A DNA stretch of 64,000 nt from Desmodus rotundus (GCF_022682495.2 NC_071388.1:14371171-14435170); one strand, 5' to 3'. Shown: positions 46,298 to 59,010, counted from the stretch's first letter. The notes: a model not told the origin generated them from the letters alone. Translations and numbers: made by a program.

Positions 46298-46490
46298 TTT
46301 AAAAAAATTTTCATTGTTGTGCAATTACAGTTATCCCCATTTCCCCCTATTTCTCTGTCCCATCCTACTCACCCTCACCTCCCACACTCAATCCTCCCAC
46401 CCCCTTTGTCTTTGTCCGTGGGGCTTTTACGCGTGTTCCTTGGTGGTCCTTCCTCTTCTTTGCCCCGTATTATATGCTTCTTTTCACTGT
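46298..46490 (-). mobile_element. L1 3' end (C-rich UTR), 5'-truncated
   Basis: Antisense L1 3' UTR: 'ttttcattgttgtgcaattacagttatccccatttccccc', a C-rich stretch, then 'cccctttgtctttgtccgtggggcttttacgcgtgttcc'. It resembles the young family but belongs to another subfamily. The right border is uncertain. Confidence 0.75.
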
Positions 46491-47174
46491 GTGGCCCCCT
46501 GGCATGGTGGTGCAAAAGCTGTGGCGGGTTAGCTGCTGTGACTTAGCTCACATCCAGGCAGCGGCACCCACCTGTTCCCTCTGCCGTTGTGTTCTTCACT
46601 GCTACACAGTTCAAAAAGAAATGCAATAAAGGGAGGACTTACAAAGGACCTAAATAGAGTAATAAATTTTTTTTAAAAAATTAGTAAATCTGTAGTTTTG
46701 AGTATATACCTTTTAAATATTTTGTTTGACCAATGGGAAGTAAAGATAAATCAGCTGCATTGCATAATAAAGTTAGAATGAAAGTACTTATATGGTTGCT
46801 TGAGTTGTAAGTTGAACTAGACACCTTGCTCAAGAAAGACCACTTTTGTTTGGAAGAATGACAGATATATAAACTATGATATGACTATTATAATGTGTTT
46901 TCTTAAAAATAAATCAGGTGCTCTGAAAATATGCATTTACAAATTATTAGCAGATAGATGGCTTTTAAAACAATAGAGTAAGTAACACCACTTTCAGAGT
47001 GAGAGTGGAAAAGGAAAGAGGTCAAAGACTCACATATGAGGCTCTCAAAGATGGGTACTCATGGTCTCTGTTGTATTCTGTTATAGTACTTTTTAGTTTT
47101 GTAGCATCGTTGTAGTATCTTTTGTTTCTAATTTTATTTGAGCCTTCTCTCTTTTTTCTTAGTTAGTCTAGCTA
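46491..47174. other. Unassigned DNA
   Basis: No repeat or gene recognised. Confidence 0.5.
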
Positions 47175-48560
47175 ACATTTTGTCAATAGGGGAAAACCTT
47201 TATGACATTGGTTTTTGCAATGGCCTCATGGATATGACACTGGAAAGACAAACAACAGAAGGAAAACTAGACAAGTGGCATTCCATCACACTACAAAGAC
47301 ACTTGTAACTGAATAAAAATAAAAAATTAAAAAAAAAGCTCTACGAAGCAAAGGAAACAGTCTGTGGAATCAAAAGGCAAACTACAACGTGAAAGAAAAT
47401 AATTGTAAGTCCTATACAAGAAAGGGAGTTAATTGTCAAAATATATAAAAAGCTCCTACAACTTAATAGCAAAAGAAATCAATAAATAAGCAGTTAACAA
47501 ATGAGTGAAGATTTTGAGCAGACATTCCTCTAAAGAGGACATACAAATGGCTAACGGGTTCATGAGCTGGTGCTCAACGTCATTCACATCTGAGTAATGA
47601 AGATCGAAAGGACCATGGAATATCACCCCACTGTATGGTTGATACCCTAAATAATATTGTTAAATGTTCAGTTGGCTGTGATCGAATGAGCAAAAGACAA
47701 GTGTTGGTGAGGATGTGGAGAAAGTGAGACCCTTGTCAACTCTTGATGGGAATGTAAATGATGCAGACTCTATGAAAAACAGTACGGAGATTCTTTAAAA
47801 AAGCCAAAGCTGGAACTACCATGTTATTGAGCAATTGTACTCCTGAGTATATATAAAAATACTAAAATCAGAATGGCAAAGAAATATCTGCACTCCTATG
47901 ATTTTTGCAGCATTATTCATAAAGCCAAGCTACAAGAACAACCTAATTGTCCATCAACGTATAAATTGATAAAGTGGTATGTTCATACAATGAAATATTA
48001 TTTATTCTCAGAAAAGAAGGAAATCTTACCGTTTGCAACAACATGATTAGATCCAAAAGATATTATGCTAAGTACAATAAGCCACACAAAAGGATAAATA
48101 CTGCATGATCCCAGTTACTTAAGGTACCCATCTAAAACAGGCAAATTCATTGAAACAGTGAGTATGATGGTGGATGCCAGGGAATGAGAAAAGAAGGAAT
48201 TGGAGAACTCTTGTTCAAGGGGTATAAAGTTAGTTACACAAAATGAATGATCTCAAAATATTGCTGTATAATATAGTCCCTTTAGATAACAATATGGTGT
48301 TGTGCCCTTACAAATTTAAGTGTATAGAGCTCATGCTGTGCTCTCTCTCACACACACCCTCATGAAAGCACAGGGAAACAGGAAATCTTTTGGAGGCGAT
48401 GAACATGTTTTTCATTTTGATTGTGGGATGTAGGCATGGTACCGCAGTGTCACGGATGGGAGCATGTATCCGAACTTGGCAAAATGTATACCTTACCTAT
48501 GTGCACTTTTTGGGACATTCAGTATACCTCAGTTCAACTAAAGAAGATAATAAAAAAACT
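47175..48560 (+). mobile_element. Old L1M: end of ORF2 and 3' UTR
   Basis: Old ORF2 sequence is readable with many stops ('ggggaaaacctttatgacattgg', 'gcagacattcctctaaagaggacatacaaatggc', 'gtgttggtgaggatgtggagaaa', 'ccatcaacgtataaattgataaagtgg'), then a 3' UTR with 'gatgaacatgttttt', 'tgtgcac' and 'cagtatacctcagttcaac', as in L1MB/L1MC. It is much older than the L1s at 44.4, 54.7 and 61.0 kb. Confidence 0.85.
47300..47337 (+). mobile_element. Micro-insertion of a young L1 tail inside the old L1M
   Basis: The 35 or so bases 'acttgtaactgaataaaaataaaaaattaaaa' with poly(A) are nearly the terminal bases of the young L1. They break the old ORF2 between 'catcacactacaaag' and 'agctctacgaagcaaagg', where other L1s run straight from CATCAAACTAAAAAGCTTCTGC. 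Confidence 0.65.
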
Positions 48561-49337
48561 ATATAATGCCAAGTAAAGTTTCAGTTCCCTAGTCAGAGCT
48601 CAGTATGTCCCCATTACCACAGCTTCCTTTCCCCTGTCTCTTCTCTCGTGTACCATTTGACCCCCAACACACCCTTTCCTCTTCTTTATTCTCCCTCAAC
48701 GGTTAATTTATAACCACACTCTAACCACCTGAAGGCACAGCATCTGTGGCGGGAGTGTGTGTTAATATGAGTTTATGTAAATACGTGTGTGAGAGCCTTT
48801 GTGTTTGCATATGATAGGTGCTTCTGTAGTTGTACAGAAAAGAGATTAAAATACTCACCTTGTGCCAGTGTACGGGGAATAAATAATACAATCTCCAGGA
48901 AAAAAAGTCAGTGACAGGTCATCGAGATACTTATGCAAATTCTGATATATAGTTTCCCAGAGCGTTGCTAATGTTAAAATCTTGTCACATATTTTACTTG
49001 CATATTTTCTTGCTGGTGACATCTGAAGACTCTACTCTCTTTCTTTTGATTATCTGTGTCATGCATTTTAATACCCGGGACAATTTAATTCTGCAGCAAG
49101 TAAGGAGAATGAAAATTGTCCATAAGCTTGAGAGATGCTTAATCACAATGGAATTAAGGGTGACAAAGAAAGAAATGAATGATCAACAATGGATGACTCG
49201 AAATAAATAAAAGTGAGTGGAGAACCAAGTAGTTAGTTGTCAGACTGTTGCAATTATACAGAGAAAGATAAAGAAATTCCTTACAACACAATGTAGTCCT
49301 TGTTGACCTAACAGGTAATGCATATGTAATGTTTATT
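48561..49337. other. Unassigned DNA
   Basis: No repeat or gene recognised. Confidence 0.5.
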
Positions 49338-49563
49338 TTTTATAAGATTTTTATTTATTTATCTTTAGAGAGAGGGTAAAGGAGGGAGAAAGAGAGGAAG
49401 AGGAATGTCAATATGAAAGAGAAAAATCAAATGGTAGCCTCTTGTACACGCCCCAACCAGGGACGGAATTCCCAATCCAGGCATCTACCCCGACTGGTAA
49501 TTGAACCTGCGACCTTTGGCTTAGTGGGACGATGCCCAAACAAATGAACCACTCCTTCAGGGC
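49338..49563 (-). mobile_element. Ves-type bat SINE, diverged
   Basis: Antisense Ves SINE: 'aagatttttatttatttatctttagagagagggtaaaggagggagaaagagagg', then 'ccaatccaggcatctaccccgactggtaattgaacctgcgacctttgg' and a head ending 'ccttcagggc'. An insertion of about 15 bases (atatgaaagagaaaaatc) lies in the middle. No target duplication is clear. Confidence 0.87.
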
Positions 49564-49643
49564 AATGGATATGGAATTCGTAAATTTACTTGTGTATTAC
49601 AGCTTGTTCTTGCTATTTCTTATTACTTCAGAATATTTTATTG

Positions 49644-50451
49644 TATTTTAATTGAATTTATTGGTTCACAAAAACACACAGGTTTCAAGTGTACAACTCA
49701 GCAAAACGTCATCTGCACACTTTATCAAGGGCCTATCGCACAGAGCAGTCTCTTTCCATCCCCATTCTCTGCTGCTTTGCCCACCGCCGCCCCCTTTCTC
49801 TCTGGCTACCCCCTACTGTTTGTGTCTGTATGCTATGTATAGATGCTTTTTTTTTTTTCTTAATCCATTCACCTTTTTCATCCAGCCCCCAAACAGCCCT
49901 CCGCTCTGGCACAGATCAATCTGTTCCATGTGTCCATGCCTCTGTTTCTATTTTGTTAGTCAGTTTATTTTGTTCATTGGATACCATATGTAACTGAGAT
50001 CTTACGGTATTTATCTTTCTCTGACTGGCTTTTTTCACCTAACATTGTAGGTCCAGGCCATCCATGCTGTCACAAAAAGGTAAGATTTCCTTCCTTTTTA
50101 GTGGCCGAGTATTATTCCATCGTGTAAATGTACCACAGCTTTTTTATTCACTCATATCCTGCTGGGCACTCAGGCTGTTTTCAGGTGTTGTCTATTGTAA
50201 ATAATGCTGCAATGTACACAGGAATGCATTTTCTTGAATTAGTGTTTCGGGTTTCTACACATACATTCCCAGAAGTGGGACTGCTGGGTCAAAAGGCAGA
50301 TCTGTTTTTGATTTTTTGAGGAAACTCCATGCTGCTTTTCACAGTGGCTGCACCAATCTGTATCCCCACCAAGAGTGTGAAGGTTTCCCCTTTCTCCACA
50401 CCCTCACCAGCAATCGATGTTTGTTGATTTACTGATGATATTCATATTTCT
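49644..50451 (-). mobile_element. Mid-age L1, 5'-truncated, 13-bp target duplication
   Basis: Antisense L1 3' UTR and end of ORF2: 'attgaatttattggttcacaaaaacacacaggtttcaagtgtacaactcagc', 'gagtattattccatcgtgtaaatgtaccacagc', 'agtgggactgctgggtcaaaagg', 'tccccaccaagagtgtg'. GAATATTTTATTG flanks it (49631-49643 and 50452-50464). Confidence 0.93.
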
Positions 50452-50577
50452 GAATATTTTATTGATTACTACCTAGGTCTAAGTTAATGTTGAATGTGTA
50501 ACTCATATGTGAATGATTAGACACTCAGTTCCTCCCTCAAGGAAGAACTTTCTGCCCAGGTGCAGAAAGTGCAATCA

Positions 50578-50830
50578 TCAGACACGATAGCGGTCGTACC
50601 CTTTAAGGTGTGATATGGCTTCAGTCGCCTTCATGAGGGCGTTCTGTGCCACTCTGTAGGTCATTCTGTATCCAGTGCATGGGAAACACGGAGAATAAGA
50701 GGTGACCATTTCAGGCCAGCCCGTGACACTCTGCTGGGTAATATTGGTTCCGGAGCTTTCCACAAATTGGCCAAGACTTTGCCATCGTGCAGCAGAATTT
50801 AACTTCTTTTTCTGGCCAGTTTTCCTTCTT
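50578..50830 (-). other. CpG-rich open frame of unknown origin
   Basis: The minus strand is open for about 65 codons ending in TGA at 50578-50580, with the C-terminal part ATEAISHLKGYDRYRV. At least eight CpGs fall in about 220 bases, far above the local level. No known repeat or protein was recognised. A processed pseudogene, an old exon or an unnamed repeat are all possible. A short hairpin (CTTTCTGC, 6 bases, GCAGAAAG) lies just beyond at about 50548-50569. Confidence 0.3.
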
Positions 50831-53800
50831 CAGTCTCCCATTCGTATGTTTTGGTCCCTAAAATATATTTCCTCTCAGCATCTGTTACTTAAGAACCCAA
50901 ACTGCTATACATATATCATACTTAGGAGGTATATGCTAACTGTTAGCAGAATAGAAAAATAAACCATCATCATTGACAGTAGTGCTTATTGAGAATCTAG
51001 TCTGTTCTATGCATGGTGTATGTAAATAATTTTTGGTTGGATAGCATCTTCATGCAAGAGGACTCTGGGCTAATTGGTAATAGTATAGGACAATATATAG
51101 TATGATTCATTTCAGAAATATTTAACTTCTCTTTTTAAAATATTTTTCTTTTATTCAATGGTGAATGTGGATGATCTTTTACACTGAAATAAAAATAAGT
51201 TCACTGCACGATTATAGTTTTACATGCAAATAATTCAGCAGATGTAAATTTTTGAATTTCACTCTAAGATTGCCCTTCTGAATACACCTGTAGCTGATCA
51301 ACGTTTGCTTCATTGGCTCTTTTCATTGAGGTAGAACACACCGCACCGGGCTCCCACGGCATCTCAGGAAGTGATGTTAGGAGAAATTTTTATAGGATCT
51401 GAGCATAAGATGGAATATTGGGGGAAGATTTCAAAGAGGTGAGGTTTTGTACTATATTTGATGCTTTCGGAAAATGGAAGTAGTTCTATAATTGTCTGCC
51501 TTAATAATTTTATCTAGGAGTAAAAAGGAATGGAAGGTGGGAAGGACTACAGCTCCAATTAGCAAATAAAGAGCAGTTCCTCATGTTAACCACAAGAGGG
51601 AAATATTTGGCTACTTTTGTGATTTGGACTCCGTGTGCCTCTGTGTGTGTGTCTGTGTGCACACGCACGCACACCTGTTCACTTGTAACTAGAGAGTGGT
51701 CTTCTTTCTCATTCCTCACCAACAAATAGTGCCTCTGTCCGACATTGGGGCCCTATGATAGTGCTTCTGTTCAACAGGAAAACATTCAATCCTCTTATTA
51801 GCCTGTGGTCAGACCTGCTCCAGTCTGACAACCGTGAGAGGCGGCTTCATTTCCTTTCTCTTTCTATGCAGGGTGGAGACCAACTCTTTGCCTGATAATA
51901 GTTCTATTCAAGGGAATGACTAGAGGGCAGGTTGCTGGGCACATAATCAAAGTCTCACAGGTACCCAACTGCAATACTTGGGATCATACAAAAAACAAAG
52001 TAGACTGATATTCACTCACTTATTTTTAGGGCAGAAGAAGACTCCACTGCGCAGTTCTCTACAAAAAAAAAATTCCCTATGTGTCTACATTTAACATTCA
52101 CCATTTGGAAACTGAATGTAACTATCAACATAAATGAACACATTGTATCAGTGGAATAATTCTAGAAACATTGATTTACACTCATATCACATGCCCTACT
52201 CTTTAGTAGTAATAATCATTTGTATGACTGGCAACAAGTAGCTAGGATACCCAGTTGTCCGGAAGTAAACAATTGAACATGGGAACTCTGAGGTCCATTA
52301 GGACTTTCAAACCTTAGGATTCTGTTTGTAATAATTGGAGACTTAACTAAAAATTGTACCACTTAAGTACAGTCACAGCCATGAAGGATTTAAACCCTGG
52401 ATGCACTGATTTTGCTCGTGGTGGGGGCTGTCTCAGGTGAGGCAGAGGACTGGAAGAAAACCCTATGTAGCCGGGGAGCAAACATTTCAGAACTTGGGGA
52501 ACACAGAGTTGGACTTGGCAGACATCTAGCCAGGAGGCTTTCCAGTGAGAAATTCTGGCCAGCCATCGAAGCAAGAAGCCAAAATGGGTTAAGCCAAATT
52601 AAACAAACACAGTTACTGGTCTGTTCAAGCCCTGGTGAATAACCCTTGACATTAAGGTGAATCCAAAGCAATGAGCATACATGACTCATTTCAGGGCTCA
52701 ACAGAGTCATGGAACGAACTGCAGAATAAAGTTTAGGGCAGGTTGGAAGGAAGAATGTAAGACATGGGACCAGGAAAATAAAATGTCCTGGGTATTTGTT
52801 ATCTCGAGGAGCCTAATTTTTTGTGGTGTCTTCACTAGAACACTTACAAGCATCCACATATGTTTTCTGACAACTTGAGCCTACTTTGTACCTCAAGGAA
52901 TTTCTAAAGTGAAAAGAGTGTTTCAACAAAGAATTGAAAGTATACTAGTAAATGAATAATTATATACCTTATTTAAAAATCATCTCTGCTTAGAAAAATT
53001 GAATTGAACAATAATTAGGAAAATATATTACCTCAATATATGTATAAAGACTCTTAAAATTTGTAAATGCCAAAAACCTCATGTTATCTGAAAAGTGATT
53101 ACCACACTCTTTACCTAATATATCTAATAAAATTTAGAATAACATTTCTTTGAAAGTAAGCCAGATTCCAGAGCCACTGGAGAGAGAGAAACACCGAGAG
53201 GTAATTATCACCACTAAGAATAGAACCACTAAAACGTACACGGCTCTGTCAGTTCACATGCAGGTTACTGAGAAATGCTTCCCTCTAGCTCGAGTCACAA
53301 AGGTTACACCTCAGAAAATATTCATTGGACAATTAAGTGCTCCTTACTTCTGTAAACTCTCAACTTAAAGTTATAGGGGGAAAAGTGATGAGCTTTTAAT
53401 TTGTAGATTGGATATGAAAGCTTCAACTCCTGCAAAAAACAATCCTTTAAAGGTCCAGTGTTATGTTTCAGGGTTGTCCCAGGGATAAAACAAAAAAAAA
53501 AAAAAAAGAAAGAAAATCTTCTTCTCTTGCTGAACATGGCAACTCAAAGAATCTTCTGAACTCACAGCTTCCAGGTTTTGGTGTCAACCCAGTTGGCTCT
53601 CCGGTCTTCCAGGTGCTCAGATGAATATTATGGTTCGAACTCTCTGAGTCTCAGCTGTGCTCTTGCAAATTAGTGGGAAGGCAGTTTCTAGTGTGGGTAA
53701 CAGACCGAGTATTCCTGAATATCATCGTTGTTTTCTTCCTCTCCTCTTTAACTCTCAGGAACCAGGAGCCAACCCCTTATCTCCTCACAAAAACGGGTTT

Positions 53801-54632
53801 ATTCATTCTCCTTACTGAAAAAAAAAATCTTTCAAGCACTGCAGTTTACATTTCAAAATATTTATTCTTATCCCTGAGTCATTAAGGGGTAAAACACTAG
53901 AGCCAACCACTTCTTGCGTATAAAAATTACAAGTGAGAGACTCAGTCTTCTTAAAGAGCTTTTTGCACAGTGCTGATCATATAATTGACACTCAAATGTT
54001 TTTATTGAATAAAGGAATTATCTCAGATATAAATAAAGACATTTCCTCATATCTTCTTACCACTTTAAATTATTTTAGAGTGAGCCTTGTGGTACTAAAG
54101 AGTCAATAACCAAGAAAAAATGCATTTTCCCACACAGTACAATGTATCGAGAGTCTTTAGTCCCTTTTCTCTCTCTCACATGTGGCCTTACTGAGCTATG
54201 CAAGCAAGACTCTGGTTATTGGTCTCATCTTCATTATTTTACCCAAGCAACGCTTTATGAAACGCATATGGGAGAACAATAACATGAAGAAAGCTCCTAA
54301 ATACATACAGTTTCAAAAAATCTGGCTAATATCCTCATTTTCTCTGTATGAATTCCTTCAAAATCTCTATTGGGGTGTTTTATCACACACAAAACCTTAG
54401 AATACTACATTTTCAATGTTTTAAACATAATAGAGATGCAATTTTAAGTCTGAACTACTGACTATTATTGAGCAATAATTTAGACAAATTGGAGGCTGTC
54501 ATTACTGAATAGAGGAGTAAACATAGATATTTAAAAAATCTCGAGGTAATTTTAAGAATATATTCAAGAACAATTTATAAAGCGAAGATTACAGAGTTCC
54601 ACCTAAGAGCTCAAAGCTCTAAGTAAGAAATG
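50831..54632. other. Unassigned DNA
   Basis: No gene or certain repeat recognised in 3.8 kb, apart from a short TG/CA stretch at 51636-51675 and an A-rich run at 53490-53517. The 106-codon minus-strand frame at 52390-52710 overlaps frames on both strands and has no motif. Confidence 0.45.
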
Positions 54633-54649
54633 TTCAACAGGGCAATTTT

Positions 54650-55313
54650 TTTCTGTTATTCAATTACAGTTGTCTGCATTTTCTCCCCATCCCTCCACCC
54701 TACCCCAGCTGAACCTACCTCCCTCCCCCACCTCCACCCTCCCCCTTGATTTTGTCCATGTGTCCTTTATAGTAGCTCCTGTAAACCCTTCTACCCACTG
54801 TCTCCTCCCCACGCCCCTCTGGTTATTGTTAGATTGTTCTTAACTTCAATGTCTCTGGTTATATTTTGTTTGCTTTTTTCTTTTGTTGATTATGTTCCAG
54901 TTAAAGGTGAGATCATATGGTATTTTTCCCTCACCGCCTGGCTTATTTTACTTAACATAATGCTCTCCAGTTCCATCCATGCTGTTGCAAAGGGTAGGAG
55001 CTCCTTCTTTCTCTCTGCTGTGTAGAATTCCATTGTGTAAATGTACCATAGTTTTGGGATCCACTCATTTGCTGATGGGCACTTAGGTTGCTTCCAGTAC
55101 ATGGCTATTGTAAATTGTGCTGCTATGAACATTGGGGTGCATAGGTTCTTTTGGACTGGTGTTTCAGGGTTCTTAGGGTATAATCCCAGCAGTGGAATTG
55201 CTGGGTCAAAGGGCAGTTCCATTTTTAGTTTTCTGAGGAAATTCCACACTGTTTTCCACAGTGGCCGCACCAGTCTGGATTCCCACCAGCAATGTACTAG
55301 GGTTCCCTTTTCT
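54650..55313 (-). mobile_element. Young L1, 5'-truncated, 17-bp target duplication
   Basis: Antisense 3' UTR and end of ORF2 of the young L1 family. TTCAACAGGGCAATTTT flanks it exactly (54633-54649 and 55314-55330). The minus strand keeps an open ORF2 end to the normal stop (RVVREKYHMISPLTGT-type ending at 54890). It is almost identical to the corresponding part of the copies at 45 and 61 kb. Confidence 0.97.
54890..55313 (-). pseudogene. L1 ORF2 C-terminal fragment (open)
   Basis: About 140 codons of the ORF2 C-terminus are open to the usual end QAVREKYHMISPLTGT. Visible are [20 protein letters not shown] (zinc-knuckle region with the last Cys changed to Ser) and [15 protein letters not shown]. 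Endonuclease and RT are absent because of 5' truncation. Confidence 0.93.
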
Positions 55314-55330
55314 TTCAACAGGGCAATTTT

Positions 55331-55688
55331 ATATTATCATTATTATTTTTCACAAATTTATGAGCTTCTTTGATTAAATTTTAGAAACTGCTAACATGGT
55401 TTTCCATGGTTATATTTCCATGGAACATGTATTTATTTAGAGAAATATATATCTAAGATACATTCACTTTTACATTTATAATTACCACTTTCCCGTCACA
55501 CAAATAATGCACGCTTATACTAGAACATGAGAAAACATCTAAATTGTAAAGAAAGTGATTGCCAATTTGCATGGTGCTGTGTTTCGGTTGTCCCTTTCCA
55601 GAATTTGAATTTTAACTTCCCTGTGAAGCTTCCTTATGATACCAATCTCTTTACCTGCTTCTCTCTTGCTCTCTCCCAAGCTTCTTTA
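55331..55688. other. Unassigned DNA
   Basis: No repeat or gene recognised. Confidence 0.5.
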
Positions 55689-55715
55689 TACACACACACA
55701 CACACACACACACAC
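55689..55715. repeat. (AC)n microsatellite
   Basis: Thirteen uninterrupted AC units. Confidence 0.97.
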
Positions 55716-56430
55716 GATAGTGCTGTGTTGTTATTTTAAGCATATATATAGTAATATAAAACTATATTTATGCAGAAGTAGTCTTTTTTATTTTTTAAAT
55801 TTAATATCCTGTGGTTAATGTGTTACCATGTGGCCATGTATAATTCTATTTACTATTTGTTTTATAAGTTGCTTTTGAATCATTATAATATAATGATTCT
55901 AGAAAGCATGTTATACTGAATAGTAATTGATCAGCTGTTCATAGGGGATATTGAAATAGTTTGATGATTATGATGCTAAATGTGCCCAAAGTGCTTTGCT
56001 TTCCTGGGTCCCACTGCAGGGCTTTTCAGGGCCTTTAATAAGCTCATGGGTTTTATGACTATTCAAAGAGCAGTGTTTATATTTAATATTATTCCCCAAT
56101 ATTTGCGTTTAAAAATGTCAACTCAACAAAACATTGTAAAGAATTTTCTGTTTCTACAACATGTCTCCTTACTCGTGATACGTTCACTATACACAATTTA
56201 AATAAAACGCGCATCTCCAATAACTTTACTTTTATAAATTGTATTTTATTTAATGATAATATACATCAGTATTTGCGTACATCTGTGATTCTGTCCCTTA
56301 GGTAAGATTTCTAGGACAGAAGGGATAGCAGAAATAATTTCAGTGAATTTTGATTTACAGTGTGAAACTGACTACTAGAAACTTTGCACTTATTTAGACC
56401 CCATCTAGAAAGATGTGAGAGTGGCAGTTT
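55716..56430. other. Unassigned AT-rich DNA
   Basis: No repeat or gene recognised. Confidence 0.5.
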
Positions 56431-56439
56431 CTCCATGTT

Positions 56440-56985
56440 TTCTTCCTTCTATTCTTAGCCCTTGCTGTGTAACTTTACAGTTTCTCCCACCAAAGGGGGC
56501 AGATTATCTCCACCCCTTGGCTTTGTGTTCGGTCATGTGACCTGTTCCGAACAATAGACTGAGACGATAATAAGTGTGCAACACCGTGCCTAAGACCGTG
56601 AAGACCTTCACGATTTTCTCGCTCAGGAGTGTCTCCGACATGGCCAGGCGACGAACACGCTCAGGCTGGGGTGATGGCTCTGGAAGATGAGAGGTCGTGT
56701 GGGCTGGAGCCAGGCTGCTGGTGCTCCGTTTCCATCTGCTAAATTAGCATTTAGGCCATCTGCAGCTGACAGTGCTCTGTCAGAACAACCACGCTCATTT
56801 GCCTCCACGGTTATCTGTGATTCTGTCTCCACCAGACAGTGAGACAAATTAGCGCACAGGCCACCCGCAGTCGCTCTCAGTTCCGCCTAGACCAGTTGAA
56901 CTCCTAACTATAAACTGTAGACAGGAGTTATAACAAATGATTTGTATTATAAGCCTCTGGTTTAAGTGTTTTGATGTGTAGCAAT
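56440..56985 (+). mobile_element. Old MLT1-type LTR (MaLR)
   Basis: Sense-strand MaLR order: 'cccaccaaagggggcagattatctccaccccttggctttg', 'tcggtcatgtgacctg', later 'gccacccgcagtcgctctcagttccgcc', then 'aacaaatgatttgtattataagcctctggtttaagtgttttgatgtgtagcaat' (compare the MLT1 ending with ATAAATGATTGTTGTTTTAAGCCACTAAGTTTTGGGGTGGTTTGTTAYGCAGCAAT). It has a high CpG content for an old element. Confidence 0.58.
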
Positions 56986-57109
56986 TGTTTTCATGAGTAT
57001 ATTTATCTAGAGATAAAAGAAGCCTTTGCATTCTCTTTAGAATACCCTAAATTAATCTATATAAAATAGTTTTCTACATTTATTCTATTAACACTCAGAA
57101 CATTTCACA

Positions 57110-57345
57110 TGGAACAGCCACTCTTATAAACAGTTTACATATTATACATTATAAAATATTTTCAACAACTTTTTGGATAGCTAGTATTATTACTTTCATA
57201 TTTCAGATGAGGTAACTAAGATAAAAAGAACTTAGTTCATTTCTCCAAAGACAGAGTGCTAGTGAGTTGTTAAGATAAATGGCAAAATTAAGCTGTCTGA
57301 ATGGAGAATGTTTTCTTAATTATTGTAAAATTCTGCCTCCTCATA
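57110..57345 (-). mobile_element. MIR SINE
   Basis: Antisense MIR-like: 'agtattattactttcatatttcagatgaggtaactaag' (compare CATTTTACAGATGAGGAAACTGAG), 'agacagagtgctagtgagttg', 'ggcaaaattaagctgtctga'. Confidence 0.7.
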
Positions 57346-58595
57346 CTTACCCAAAATATCACTGTTTATTGAATAACAACCCTCCCTTTCCACGTGTAAG
57401 ACCGTATTTATCATAAGTTTAATTCAGACTTGGTTTAGGGTCTGTTCTTGGGCATTCTATTTTATTACATTAATCTAGTACCCATTTGTCTATTTTTTGT
57501 CTTTTCAAAATAGTAGTCAAGAGGAAAAGCTAGCTCATAGCTCTTATTATATTCATTCTTCCCATGAAAGTTTGTGCATATATTTATATATACAGATACG
57601 TACAGAGGGAGAAGGGGAGGGAAAGAACAGTTTATAGAAGGGAAAACAATGAATGTGGCCAAATAACTATCCTTCCATGGTTCAAATGAGACCACTGATT
57701 TTCATCATGGACGGGAACTGTTTTTATACCTTATCCGCGTATCAGGATTTCTGTTGAAACGTTCTCCTGGGTCTATGTTTAAGGAATTAAGCTAAATGGA
57801 AGGCATAGTTACCCAGATAATATAGATGAAAACCAGAGTTTCTTATAAGAATAGATTTGTCTGGAAATCATCGTTGAATTACTTACAAAATATTTATTTG
57901 GAGTTACTTGTTTGTAACAGATGATCTCTCACTGGTCTAAGTATCAGTTCTAAATTTGTTTCCTTCCCTGGGTTTGATTGCTTTGCCTGGAAGATAATCT
58001 TGCCAACACTACCCTCGCCCATATATGTGGCTAAGCAATTGTTTTCTCAAATTCCCTTTTCACGCCTGGTGCTCTGTCAACCTCCCTAAATTTCGATCAG
58101 GGTGCTGCTCCGGGCTTTGGCAGGTACATCACAACCCTGCTGTTCTTCTACAGTCACAACTGCATCCCCTTTACATTTAAAGACTCTGGTAATAGTCACC
58201 TGCTGATGCTTTAGTTTCAGAATTGATATTATGTTCGCAGCCTTATGCGATGTGAAACTGCAAGGTTTAGAAAAAAGTTCATCTCTAAAAAATAATCAAA
58301 AAATCTTAAATAGATGACTGTAGTCATGGAATATCACCATGATTTGCATACCAATTTATCTTTCATATAAGATGAAATTTTTCTGTTTACTTTCACACAC
58401 ACAAAAATAGTTGCTTTAGTTTTCAGATTTTCAGATAAAGAAAAACATAATGGTATAAAATAGATTTGAAATATACTAATGATTTTTCTTATACTTTTTT
58501 GAGAAGAAAAATAAAAAAGACAAAATTTTCCAGTAAATGGGATGTTTAAAGTGGGTTGATGGTAAATATTTCTACCAGATGTTTATTGAAAAGAC
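57346..58595. other. Unassigned DNA
   Basis: No repeat or gene recognised. Confidence 0.5.
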
Positions 58596-58599
58596 CATG

Positions 58600-59010
58600 A
58601 GTTAGTTATCTCTTGGTAGGTAATATACTACCCCAAAATATAGTGGCTTAGCAACAATAATTATGAATTATTTCCGTGGGGTTCTGTGGGTCAGGAGCCG
58701 AGGTGGAGCTTTGCTGGGTGCCTGTGGTTTAAGATCTCCCTGATGACTGTGATAGAGCTGTGGGAGGATGAAAGCAGCCATCTCCGGGCTCAGGTAAGGA
58801 AGGAGGATGGGATTCTGGGGTCACACATGGGGCTGTCGGCTGGTCTGAGGTCCATGCTTATTTGGTGGCTGAAGACAGCATTTCCTTGCCACATGGGCCT
58901 CTCCAAAGGAGTTCACACAGTATCTGGCTTCTCCCAGAGGCAGGTGTTGGGGGTGGGGAGGCGAGTGGATCACAATATTTTTGTAACCTCAGAAGTAACA
59001 TATTATCAAT
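58600..59010 (-). mobile_element. Old MLT1-type LTR (MaLR)
   Basis: Antisense MaLR: 'agttatctcttggtaggtaatatactaccccaaaatatagtggctta', 'ttccgtggggttctgtgggtcaggagccgaggtggagctttgctggg', 'ccacatgggcctctcc', 'tctggcttctcccagagg'. The order matches old MLT1 subfamilies. The 111-codon frame at 58686-59021 lies inside it and is not a gene. Confidence 0.62.

Noticed and set aside
52390..52710. 106-codon minus-strand frame
   Set aside because: It overlaps similar-length frames on both strands in a slightly G/C-richer stretch, with no domain, donor or acceptor that supports an exon.
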